Source: a virus. Taken from it: DNA of 26,980 nucleotides. Where the stretch lies: positions 1 to 26,980 of IMG/VR virus record IMGVR_UViG_3300043786_000476; one strand, given 5' to 3'. The notes below the pieces were generated by a model. That model saw only the letters and a program-made list of their open reading frames with translations. It was not told the DNA's origin and searched no databases. This document shows, piece by piece, positions 13,498-21,224 of this stretch; the stretch's first letter is position 1, and each line of letters opens with the position of its first letter. Made by a program: the position numbers and the translations under genes.

Positions 13498-16168
13498 CCA
13501 AGACACGAACTGGACTTGGAACTTCTCGGGTCCGACCACAATGTCGAAGGCCCAATCCCGATCATTTACACCTAGGGAAATCTCGTGGGACCTTACTGGC
13601 TTTGATGGCAACTCTGTTGGCTGTCTTCGCACCCACCCGGGCTTCAAGAGTGTCCATACCTTTAGCATGGCCAAGGCCAATTCCCTGCAGGATGTGTTCC
13701 CCGTTACTATTACTTTCAACTCTTCCACTTTCTACGTCGGGCACGTCGTTGTCCGTACCCTAAGTGGATCCACCTACTTCGACCTTTACCTCTCTTCCGA
13801 CGGAACCACCTACACCTACGTGGGGGGCACACACCTTTTCTCGGTGGCAGCCACGGGGTTGGAGCTGGATGTTCAGTCGTACGGTCGATACATCTACATT
13901 TATATGAGGGGACAGCCCGCTCGGGTGGTGTACCTGACGGCTATCAGTCCCTTGACGGTATCCGTGCAGAATGCCGGACCCGGCCTTTCCCCCCGAGTAG
14001 AGACACAAGAAGACCCTACGGCCAGCCCAAGCGGCTCAGGAACCATCAGCAACGTGGGTGGGGTCATCAGTGCAACCATCACCGCTGGCGGATCAGGGTA
14101 TAGCAGTCCCCCCACGGTCACGTTTGGTGCACCTAGTGCACCGGGACGTACCGCTACTGGGTATGCCAAGATCAGCAGTGGTGCTGTGTCGGAGATCGTG
14201 ATTACAGATAGTGGGTCTGGTTATGCAGCTGGGTCACCACCCACCATTACGTTTGGATCTGGTGCGGCTACGGCCACGGCGGTGTTGGACCCCAGCACTG
14301 CAACGGCTAGCACCCAGGGTCGATTGGCGGTGATGGTTGACAAGAGTGCTGTTACCAATAAGACACTGTTCAAGTCCGGCAGGTATGGGTTTGCGGTCCA
14401 GTTTCTTGATTCCATAACTGGACGCAAGACTCAGATTTCAGAGACTGTGCAACTTACCGTACCACAGGGCACCAATAGCGCTGACCTCAATTTGCCCATT
14501 GTCGTTCGCGTATGGTTTCCCTCCACGTACAGTGGTGGTAACTGGACACGCGGCACATACGACAAGGCGTTGATCTATCGCACCGTGAATCAGGGCAGTG
14601 GCAATTCCTTGTATGGGTCCGGTGCCCTGCACTTGGATCACATCATTACAGCCCCTTCAGACACCGCTGTGGTGGTACCCAATACAACGAACCTGCGGGT
14701 GCCCGATACGCAGTTGGTGTATCAGGACACCTTTGCCGGTCGGACGCGAGCGGACAATGTGGTCCCGCAGGGCGGCGTGGCACAGTTCTTGGGGAGCACG
14801 TTGTTTGTGTCCCGTATCTTGGGGAACACGGCCAACGTACCTAACGATAGCACCACTGGCACGACACCTTACCTACCCACCCCGGGCGTTGGAGATTTGC
14901 GGTGGAGCACCACGTTGGACGTGCAGCCGGAAAACTTCAGTCCTTTCAACCGGTGGGTACCCACCACTGTAGGCAACGAGATTACGGCAATGCGTCGAGT
15001 GGGTCCCTACATGATTGGGTGCTCAACGGATCGCATGTACCGAATTGGCCGGGCAGGGGCGTTCATCAAAGTAGAAGAAATGCACATTGGTTATGGATGT
15101 GTTGGGCCTCAAACTCTTGAGGCTGTGGGCTCCATGCTCTACGTGATTTGCGGCTCAGGCCTCAAGGCAGTTTCTGGGGAAGGAGCGTTGGACGATGTGA
15201 CCTCGTTGGACAACCTCCTGAATGAGGAGTGGCTATCCTCCCGGTCTACCTTGAAGATGGCATTTGATGCTGTAGGCCAGTGCCTTACCATCTTGAAGCC
15301 TTGCGTCAATGGTGGAGATGGTGAGGCAATCTGCATGTGGTTTGGCACTAACCGAATCACCATGCTGCAAGACTTGCCCTTCCGTCACATGCGAACCGGC
15401 AACTGGATCGTGGGGGGACAAACCCAACGACGGTCCTTCTTCACCAAGCGAACCACTACGGGCAACAGTGCATCGCAACCTGATGCCACATTTACCATCT
15501 ATGTGGTGGACCATGAACGCAGCCGGTCCACTGGTAACAACCTCATCAACAGCAACCAAACCTACGCGTCTACTGGTGGGCCTTTTACCCTTAACTTGGC
15601 TACCCACAACTTGTTGGACTGTGCGTATTACAACACCATCACCAACGTCAAGACGGCCATTACGGTAACCGGGAACACGGGAGTTCCCTTACACCAAGAC
15701 ACGTTTACGGTGACAGTGAGTGCCAATGAGCCCCTTAGCATTGCCCCCATAACTCTGCGGTGGACGGGTGGCAATCTTGGGTTTACCCCCCAGCCGGGTA
15801 TGCCGGAATTCAAGGACTTCTTCAAGCAGAAGCAGATCACTACCGCCTCCGTCTACTTGGAGATTGTGAGCAATGCTGCCTCCGTCCCGACGGGTATGGC
15901 GTGGCGGGCACAGGTGTACAGGGGTGCGGAGTCGTCCCCCCTTACCACGGCAGTCCCCGTGGATCGAGATGGGGTGACGGTTTCGACGTTTGCTACGGTT
16001 GCACCCCCAGTGGGGGATGACATGCCCGCTGCTCCGTTTGGTCGCCATGGCGTCATGGGGGCGGCCTTGAGTCCTTCCTTCTTTTGCTTTGCCTCGGGCC
16101 TGGATATGCGATTGCTTGCGTTCTCAGCGTCTGGACGGATACTGGATACCGAACGAAGGAGAAACTAA
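13490..16168 (+). CDS. Large tail protein, nozzle / tail tubular protein B-like, 892 aa
   Basis: The start chosen is GTG 13490 (GGAG at 13479-13482, overlapping the previous stop), 18 codons shorter than the longest frame. The text is nearly all beta: an N-terminal part introducing a particle-wall segment (REISWDLTGFDGNSVGCLR), repeated strands, and motifs such as EITAMRRVGPYMIGCSTDRMYRI and YGCVGPQTLEAVGSMLYVICG. The latter recall beta-propeller nozzle proteins of podovirus-like tails. Between residues about 183 and 270 are two Gly-Ser repeats (ITAGGSGYSSPPTVTF and ITDSGSGYAAGSPPTITF), a mobile beta module found in many phage tail proteins. It would form the tail tube end through which DNA leaves. 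The structural role is firm; the nozzle assignment is inferred from size, fold text and order. Confidence 0.65.
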   Translation: MADQDTNWTWNFSGPTTMSKAQSRSFTPREISWDLTGFDGNSVGCLRTHPGFKSVHTFSMAKANSLQDVFPVTITFNSSTFYVGHVVVRTLSGSTYFDLYLSSDGTTYTYVGGTHLFSVAATGLELDVQSYGRYIYIYMRGQPARVVYLTAISPLTVSVQNAGPGLSPRVETQEDPTASPSGSGTISNVGGVISATITAGGSGYSSPPTVTFGAPSAPGRTATGYAKISSGAVSEIVITDSGSGYAAGSPPTITFGSGAATATAVLDPSTATASTQGRLAVMVDKSAVTNKTLFKSGRYGFAVQFLDSITGRKTQISETVQLTVPQGTNSADLNLPIVVRVWFPSTYSGGNWTRGTYDKALIYRTVNQGSGNSLYGSGALHLDHIITAPSDTAVVVPNTTNLRVPDTQLVYQDTFAGRTRADNVVPQGGVAQFLGSTLFVSRILGNTANVPNDSTTGTTPYLPTPGVGDLRWSTTLDVQPENFSPFNRWVPTTVGNEITAMRRVGPYMIGCSTDRMYRIGRAGAFIKVEEMHIGYGCVGPQTLEAVGSMLYVICGSGLKAVSGEGALDDVTSLDNLLNEEWLSSRSTLKMAFDAVGQCLTILKPCVNGGDGEAICMWFGTNRITMLQDLPFRHMRTGNWIVGGQTQRRSFFTKRTTTGNSASQPDATFTIYVVDHERSRSTGNNLINSNQTYASTGGPFTLNLATHNLLDCAYYNTITNVKTAITVTGNTGVPLHQDTFTVTVSANEPLSIAPITLRWTGGNLGFTPQPGMPEFKDFFKQKQITTASVYLEIVSNAASVPTGMAWRAQVYRGAESSPLTTAVPVDRDGVTVSTFATVAPPVGDDMPAAPFGRHGVMGAALSPSFFCFASGLDMRLLAFSASGRILDTERRRN

Positions 16169-17431
16169 ATGGCCCAAACGAGATCTCAAGGTGCTTATGG
16201 AGGCTACAGCCCAACCACGACATACACTTGGTCCTCAAAGTCCAATACGCCCATGCCCCAGCAGATGGAGGAGATGTATAGGACCATGTTTCCTACCTCT
16301 ACGTCCCAAGCTGGGGGCGCTACTAGGGCAATGCAGCAGGGTATTGCACCCACTCCCGGGGAGTATCAGCAGGGGGTAATTCGTGATTTGGCCCAGGCAG
16401 AATACTTGAACCGTGCCAACTTTGAACGGAAAGAGCAGGCACGCAAGGACTTTGACACCCAGACACAGGCTGCCATGGGCAGGGTATTTGACCCAAAGAC
16501 TGGCAAGTATGCCGGTCAGGACATGTATGACCTTGCCGCATCTGAGCAGAAGCGTCTTGAGGCCGAGACTCGTGCGAACCAGAAGGCCATGGCTGCTGAT
16601 ATCCAGCGGGGCCGACAGGCTTTGGCCGCCTCCGAAGGCCAGATGAATGCCATGTATGGCCGGGCACTTGGCGAAATTGATGAGGGCCGAGACAAGATCT
16701 CGTCGGACATGGCTGCTGCGATGCGGCAGAATGCCCAGATGGAAGGAGCCCAGCAGTTTGGCGGAATGCTGGGTCAGTTGGAGGGTAGCGAGGGTCAAGT
16801 GGCTGAAGCCCAGCGGTTGTTCCAGTCTGAACTGGAGCGAGGCGTTGGAGCCAATGTCTCTCAGATTCAGTTCCAAGGCGCACAGCAAAAGTCCGCCATC
16901 CGTCAGGCTCAGGCCAGTAGTGCTCTCAGCATGGGTCAGGCCAAGGCTGGATATGAGCAGGCTGCTACTCAGTTTGGTGCTCAGTCTCGTCAGGCTACCG
17001 AGGCAGCTATTGCTGGTAGCTCGGCGATTGCTCAGGCAAATGCTGCGTTCATTGGCCAGCAAGCTCAGTGGCTTGCTGCCAACCAGATGAATAGGAGCAG
17101 TGAGCTGTACAAGATGGTTGAAAGCAATCCGGTTCTCGGCGTGACGTGGGCTGATGCCTTTACCCAAATGGGCGCTATCTCACAAGCCGCTGGAATGGGG
17201 GCCTTTGGTAGTCTCCCCCCATCAAACAATCAGTCCAACTTCTCCTACGGCACCTACAACCCAACAACTGGCGCATTCTCCCAAACCCCATCGCAACGCA
17301 TGCTTGGAAGCCGTGACAACTTCAACATGCAGATTCAGCACATGTTGGGCTCTGGCGGCTTTAGTGGACAAGCTGGATATCAAGCCCCTGCGATGAATTA
17401 CCAGGGTCTACACAACGTACCTTTGAGGTAA
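16169..17431 (+). CDS. Putative internal virion / ejection protein, 420 aa
   Basis: The middle (about residues 70-290) is Ala/Gln/Glu-rich and helical (AEYLNRANFERKEQARKDF, QARKDFDTQTQAAMGRV), with long heptad-like stretches. The ends are Gly/Ser/Gln/Asn-rich and low-complexity (for example the N-terminal YGGYSPTTTYTWSSK). It has no signal peptide or membrane span. GAAGGAGAAACTAA gives a good ribosome-binding site just before ATG 16169. It begins directly at the nozzle stop, and the order tail protein, then two or three Ala/Gln-rich helical proteins, then a very large protein parallels the internal core proteins ejected by podovirus-like phages. This is inference from composition and position. 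Confidence 0.55.
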   Translation: MAQTRSQGAYGGYSPTTTYTWSSKSNTPMPQQMEEMYRTMFPTSTSQAGGATRAMQQGIAPTPGEYQQGVIRDLAQAEYLNRANFERKEQARKDFDTQTQAAMGRVFDPKTGKYAGQDMYDLAASEQKRLEAETRANQKAMAADIQRGRQALAASEGQMNAMYGRALGEIDEGRDKISSDMAAAMRQNAQMEGAQQFGGMLGQLEGSEGQVAEAQRLFQSELERGVGANVSQIQFQGAQQKSAIRQAQASSALSMGQAKAGYEQAATQFGAQSRQATEAAIAGSSAIAQANAAFIGQQAQWLAANQMNRSSELYKMVESNPVLGVTWADAFTQMGAISQAAGMGAFGSLPPSNNQSNFSYGTYNPTTGAFSQTPSQRMLGSRDNFNMQIQHMLGSGGFSGQAGYQAPAMNYQGLHNVPLR

Positions 17432-17437
17432 AAAGTC

Positions 17438-19144
17438 ATGGCTTCCCCCTATCAGTTTCAAAGCACAAGTCCCGATCTACTGGCTTTCATGCAGGCAGTG
17501 AACACCCAAGGTCAGGGGGGTGGTGGCAACTATGTAATGCCTGAAGCGGCAAGCAACGTGGAGGTGGATCCCATTTTGCAGCTTCAGCAAATGGGGCGTA
17601 TCCAAGGGGCTCAGGGTGAACGTGCTGCTCGTGCCCAGCAGGGTCGAGACTTGGAGATGCTGGAAGCCAAGGCGCAAATGGAAGCCAATATCCGTGCGCA
17701 GGAGCAGGGCTTTGCAGCCCAACAGGCTCAGCTTGACCGAGAAGCCCGCTCATCCGAGGCCGCTGCTGACCGCAAGGCCCGCGAGCAGGCCGCTGCCCAA
17801 GTAAACGCCCTTAACCTAGAGATTCAAATGGTTGAGTTGGACGCTGCTAGGATGGGTGGAGCAAAACAAGAAGCCGCCTTGCAGAGACGCGATGCTCTTC
17901 AGCGTCGTGTCGACGACTTGCAGGATGCGCTGACGGCAGCTAGGGCCGACGTGGAAAAGACCAGCCCCGAGGCGCGCAAGGCATTTGCCGCTCAAACCAA
18001 GTACCTAGAAGACCAGTTGGATGTTCACAAGACAATCCTTGACCGTGCTACAACCGGGATCAAGGAAACCGTTGCTCAGTACGCTAGCGACGCTATTAAC
18101 AGCTCCACAAGTGGTTTGGGTTACACCCCTACAAGCGGTATGGGGATGATTCGTAGTGGCCTTGGTGTGACAATGGAGGGTATTGCTGAATTCTTTGGTC
18201 GAGACCAAGTTTCGGATGTTCAACTGCTTGACGCGATTGCAGGTAACAACCTTTCACCCGGTGTGCTTGCTGCTTATGCAATGAGCCAGCCGGAGGGTGC
18301 AAGCAAGTTTATTGGTCGTGGGAGTGTGACAGACTGGGCTGGTGGCAATGTTGAAAACCAGTCTCGGGAGTGGGCTACTGGGTTTATTGAGCAGGGTCTG
18401 GTGCGTGCTTTGGGTACCAGTGGGCAGAACATGAACATCTCCGCCGTTAGCCCCTACATCAAGACCCTTGTGTCCAAGTTGACGGCAGCCTCCGTGACTC
18501 CCAATGCGGACCCCCGTGAAATCCGCAAGGACATCATGCCTCTGGTCCAAGCCATTGCTCGAGAAGGCTTCCCCGGAGCGGAGATGTCCAAGCAGGACTA
18601 CACCCCGATTGTTGCGGACATCTTTGATTCCTACCTGGAAAATGCCAGTTCAAGCCTCCGTGCAAGTGGAAGTGAGTTGCTTCGTGCCCAAGGCGGTGCT
18701 TTGAACTTGGATGCTGTACGTGGTGGGGCCTACCAGTTTGCGGGCAATGAAGCCAACAAGATGCGATATGTTCTGAGCTCCGCCTTGAAGGGTGCCGTCT
18801 TGAACAGGACAGCCCTTGAGAGTGCTGTTGGTGCCATGAGGAAGGCCATGAGCCCCGAGGGTGGTGCCGGTCAAATTAGTGTGCTTCTTGAAACCCTTGC
18901 AGGCGGACCAAGCGGTGCAGTCAATCAGGACCTGCTTGACCGTTTGAGTGGGGCTGAACGTAGTATCGTGTCTGCAAAGGAAGCTGAAGTCCAAGCCACC
19001 GATGCAGAGAAGAAGCTGAAGCGAGAAGAGGAATTTCAAAAGTCCCAGGTCCGGCCCCGTCTGAATCAGGAGCAGGCCGAAGCCCGGCTGCGTGCGTTGG
19101 GGAAGCTGGCTGCCGAGCAGCGCCGTAGGGCTGGTCAGCAGTAA
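17438..19144 (+). CDS. Putative internal virion / ejection protein, 568 aa
   Basis: Residues about 45-190 are an uninterrupted charged helix with coiled-coil character (AKAQMEANIRAQEQGFAAQQ and similar). A mixed globular section follows (about 200-480) with Gly- and Ser-rich turns (SSTSGLGYTPTSGMGMIRSG). The end is a second charged helix (EAEVQATDAEKKLKREEEF, then QEQAEARLRALGKLAAEQRR). No catalytic motif is recognised and no lysozyme-type active site is seen. It starts 6 bases after the previous gene, and its TAA overlaps the following ATG (TAATG). As with its neighbours, an internal core or DNA-ejection role is inferred from position and composition. Confidence 0.55.
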   Translation: MASPYQFQSTSPDLLAFMQAVNTQGQGGGGNYVMPEAASNVEVDPILQLQQMGRIQGAQGERAARAQQGRDLEMLEAKAQMEANIRAQEQGFAAQQAQLDREARSSEAAADRKAREQAAAQVNALNLEIQMVELDAARMGGAKQEAALQRRDALQRRVDDLQDALTAARADVEKTSPEARKAFAAQTKYLEDQLDVHKTILDRATTGIKETVAQYASDAINSSTSGLGYTPTSGMGMIRSGLGVTMEGIAEFFGRDQVSDVQLLDAIAGNNLSPGVLAAYAMSQPEGASKFIGRGSVTDWAGGNVENQSREWATGFIEQGLVRALGTSGQNMNISAVSPYIKTLVSKLTAASVTPNADPREIRKDIMPLVQAIAREGFPGAEMSKQDYTPIVADIFDSYLENASSSLRASGSELLRAQGGALNLDAVRGGAYQFAGNEANKMRYVLSSALKGAVLNRTALESAVGAMRKAMSPEGGAGQISVLLETLAGGPSGAVNQDLLDRLSGAERSIVSAKEAEVQATDAEKKLKREEEFQKSQVRPRLNQEQAEARLRALGKLAAEQRRRAGQQ

Positions 19145-19518
19145 TGCCCTCGTTCAACTGGCGTCTCCTGAGCGCGGACGTATGCCGAGAGCACGCTACC
19201 GATGGCACGGCCCGGCTGTCCTTATCCCGGTCCTTTGACCTAGAACTCCGGTACGACCTGCCCATCCTCAACCTCACCCCCTCCCCCCTGACCGTGGGGG
19301 GACCCTACATCCGCCCGAAGCAGGTGCGGGAGTGGTTCTGGGCCAACCGCCACCTCCGGGCCATGCACCGCCCATGGTCCATGTTGGTCAGCAAGTACGA
19401 CGAGATTGAGCGGGTATCGACTCTCTGGGTTGGCACTGTTACACTGCCAGAAGTGGCTGAGCGGTTTGCCCGGATGCGTCGGGACACTGACTTGCCATAC
19501 AACCCAATGGTGCTCTAA
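19144..19518 (+). CDS. Hypothetical virion-module protein, 124 aa
   Basis: Unrecognised. It is translationally coupled to the gene before (TAATG) and followed two bases after its stop by the next start. The N-terminal half is beta-rich with hydrophobic strands (ARLSLSRSFDLELRYDLPIL, LTVGGPYI); the C-terminal half is helical and rich in Arg, Trp and Tyr (REWFWANRHLRAMHRPW). It carries one GTGGGGGGAC repeat copy (19294-19303, Val-Gly-Gly). A small assembly or virion protein is plausible. There is no membrane span. Confidence 0.6.
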   Translation: MPSFNWRLLSADVCREHATDGTARLSLSRSFDLELRYDLPILNLTPSPLTVGGPYIRPKQVREWFWANRHLRAMHRPWSMLVSKYDEIERVSTLWVGTVTLPEVAERFARMRRDTDLPYNPMVL

Positions 19519-19520
19519 GC

Positions 19521-20213
19521 ATGCCAGTCATCCCCCCACTTGTTGCCGCCATCATGGAGTATCTTGGACTGGCTGTTAGTGCCGGTGCTGTCCTTGATGC
19601 CGCCAAGGCGGCTTTTGATGCACACAAGGGCGATGCAGCCAAGGTGGCTGAGGCTGCTGCTAAGGCTGCTGGCATTAGACTTGGGGCTGCCGAGAAGCGA
19701 GCCGCTGCTCGAGAGGGAATGGCGGCTGCGCGTGCAGCGGCTGCGGCGGCAGCGGATAAAAAGCGGATCATGCCCAAGCTCGGCAAGGCCGCGGGAGTGG
19801 GAATGACTGGCATAATTGCATTGAGCATGCTCCCCATGCTGAAGGAGATGTTTGGTGGGAGTGGGGGTGAAGAGGGAATGCCTCAGCAGATGGGCATGGG
19901 TGGGGAAGAAGACCAGTTGGCTGCACTGCTAGGTGGTCTGCAGCAGCAGGCTTCCCTATCAAGTGGTGATACCGCCGAAGAGTTCTATAGGATGCGGGGC
20001 GAGAACCGGGTAAGTGACATCGTCAACCGTTTGGGTACTCGAGAGACTGGGTTTGGAATCAGGCCCGATCTGGATGAAATCATCCGAGGGAATGAAGACC
20101 AGATTGCTAAGATTGCGTCCGTGCAGCCCATTACGTTTGCAGAAGCCATGGCTAAGCGGGGCATCTTTACCTCGACAGGATTAGGATCAACTCCCTTTGA
20201 AGAGGTAATGTAA
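19521..20213 (+). CDS. Alanine-rich helical protein with hydrophobic segment, 230 aa
   Basis: The first 80 residues are extremely Ala-rich and helical (AAKAAFDAHKGDAAKVAEAA and AREGMAAARAAAAAAADKKR). A hydrophobic stretch follows (about 92-110, VGMTGIIALSMLPMLKEMF) that could insert in a membrane, then a Gly/Met/Gln-rich linker. The C-terminal third is a mixed helical domain (GDTAEEFYRMRGENRVSDIV and onwards). Such Ala-rich amphipathic or membrane-active segments are common in ejection proteins that form a channel across the host envelope. The position among putative internal proteins fits this, but it is inference. Its TAA overlaps the next ATG (TAATG at 20211-20215). Confidence 0.55.
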   Translation: MPVIPPLVAAIMEYLGLAVSAGAVLDAAKAAFDAHKGDAAKVAEAAAKAAGIRLGAAEKRAAAREGMAAARAAAAAAADKKRIMPKLGKAAGVGMTGIIALSMLPMLKEMFGGSGGEEGMPQQMGMGGEEDQLAALLGGLQQQASLSSGDTAEEFYRMRGENRVSDIVNRLGTRETGFGIRPDLDEIIRGNEDQIAKIASVQPITFAEAMAKRGIFTSTGLGSTPFEEVM

Positions 20214-20671
20214 TGCCCCCTACTGGTTCTAGGGTTGCAGATTCTCTCCGAGCTCTTCGGGTCAAGACCAAGGTTGCCAAGAAGGCCGTTGGAAAGGCTG
20301 CTACTCCAAAGAACGTGGCCATTGGTGGATTGGGCGTTGCCGGTCTCGCATCGCTTCTGCGTCCCCCCACTCCGCGGCGGGAGATGGATGAGCAGGTCGT
20401 GGTTGATGCGGAGAGGAAGCTGCAGTCCGAGAGGATTGCCAAGCTGATGGAACAGGCGCGGATGGAGAAGGCCATTCAGGAAAACACTGCAATACTTGCA
20501 CGATCAAACCCCAACCTCTACACTTCTGTCTTAGCTGGGCGACGAGTGCCAGCTGGGTCGGTAGTGCTGGGGGGACGACCCCGGACAGACCTCATGCAAG
20601 AACTCGCAGCGTCTATGGGCAGTGGGCGCTTCCGCGAAAGACCAAACCCACTGTCCGACTTGATTGGATAA
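20213..20671 (+). CDS. Hypothetical protein with basic N-terminus and hydrophobic segment, 152 aa
   Basis: The start overlaps the preceding stop (TAATG). The first 35 residues are basic and helical (SLRALRVKTKVAKKAVGKAA). A weak hydrophobic segment rich in Gly, Ala and Leu follows (about 35-49, NVAIGGLGVAGLASLL), then a charged helix (about 58-95). The end is Arg/Pro-rich. The general layout, a basic part and then a hydrophobic helix, resembles its upstream neighbour, so the pair may work together in ejection or membrane interaction. The reverse copy of the 10-mer repeat (GTCCCCCCAC, 20361-20370) lies within it and encodes Arg-Pro-Pro-Thr. Confidence 0.55.
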   Translation: MPPTGSRVADSLRALRVKTKVAKKAVGKAATPKNVAIGGLGVAGLASLLRPPTPRREMDEQVVVDAERKLQSERIAKLMEQARMEKAIQENTAILARSNPNLYTSVLAGRRVPAGSVVLGGRPRTDLMQELAASMGSGRFRERPNPLSDLIG

Positions 20672-20677
20672 ACCCCC

Positions 20678-21100
20678 ATGCCCGTCCCCCTCGTTACCCA
20701 GCACTACCCCGACGACTTCCAGACTGAAACTGTCCAGTTCACCACCCCGATTGACGGCCAAGCGTTTTTCTACGCTGACCGTGACATCGTAATTGATAGC
20801 CTCGTTGTTGGCGTGGCTGTGGCTGGTGGTATCTCATCCGCCATCAAGTTTACGAAGACGACGAGTGGAACTGCAGCCAATCCAGCAGACCCGACTGTTG
20901 CCAACATTACCGGTGGCACTGACATCACCGAGACGGTAATGATTGATGCGGTTGCAACAGCCAGTGCACCCCTGCTCTCTACCAGCACCGATGTCAACAT
21001 TGTGAAGGCTGGAAACTGGGTTGGAGTTGAGCGGGTGAGTGGTACTTTCGGCACCCCCAACCTGATCTTTAGGGTTCGGTTCCGAAGCCGAGTTGCTTGA
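20678..21100 (+). CDS. Small beta-rich virion protein, 140 aa
   Basis: The text is almost all beta strands and turns: HYPDDFQTETVQFTTPID, then RDIVIDSLVVGVAVAGG, TVANITGGTDITETVMIDAV and NLIFRVRFRSRVA. Its Thr/Ala/Val-rich composition and lack of charge clusters fit a small beta-sandwich decoration, capsid-head or tail protein. Comparable short beta proteins occur in many phage structural modules, but I do not recognise a specific family. It is the last gene before the micro-ORF and intrinsic terminator, and its stop lies just before the AAAGGAGG site. Confidence 0.6.
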   Translation: MPVPLVTQHYPDDFQTETVQFTTPIDGQAFFYADRDIVIDSLVVGVAVAGGISSAIKFTKTTSGTAANPADPTVANITGGTDITETVMIDAVATASAPLLSTSTDVNIVKAGNWVGVERVSGTFGTPNLIFRVRFRSRVA

Positions 21101-21114
21101 GAAAGGAGGATGCC

Positions 21115-21156
21115 ATGAAGAAGAAGGGCCCGAAGAAGGGCGGTTGCGGTCGCTGA
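21115..21156 (+). CDS. 13-codon micro-ORF with near-consensus ribosome-binding site
   Basis: AAAGGAGG (21102-21109) stands 5 bases before ATG 21115, the best Shine-Dalgarno I saw in the window. The frame reads MKKKGPKKGGCGR and stops at TGA 21154-21156: five Lys, one Arg, one Cys. It ends 20 bases before an intrinsic terminator (stem starting at 21177) that precedes the 1338-aa gene. Two readings are possible. It may be a real basic mini-protein like the small Lys/Cys proteins at 7012-7814, or a leader peptide controlling read-through of the terminator. Confidence 0.5.
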   Translation: MKKKGPKKGGCGR

Positions 21157-21176
21157 TGTATTGATCCCCCGGAACG

Positions 21177-21212
21177 GGCCCCGGATGACGCGAAAGCTCT
21201 CCGGGGCCTTTT
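21177..21212 (+). terminator. Intrinsic (rho-independent) terminator
   Basis: GGCCCCGGA (21177-21185) pairs with TCCGGGGCC (21200-21208) across a 14-base loop and is followed by TTTT (21209-21212). The T tract is short and the stem is long and GC-rich. It would end transcription before the 1338-aa gene unless regulated (see the antiterminator finding). Confidence 0.8.
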
Positions 21213-21224
21213 CACTACTACAGC

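Noticed and set aside
16000-16016. Short stem (CCCCC-AGT-GGGGG) inside the nozzle-like gene
   Set aside because: Three-base loop, coding sequence, and no context suggesting function.
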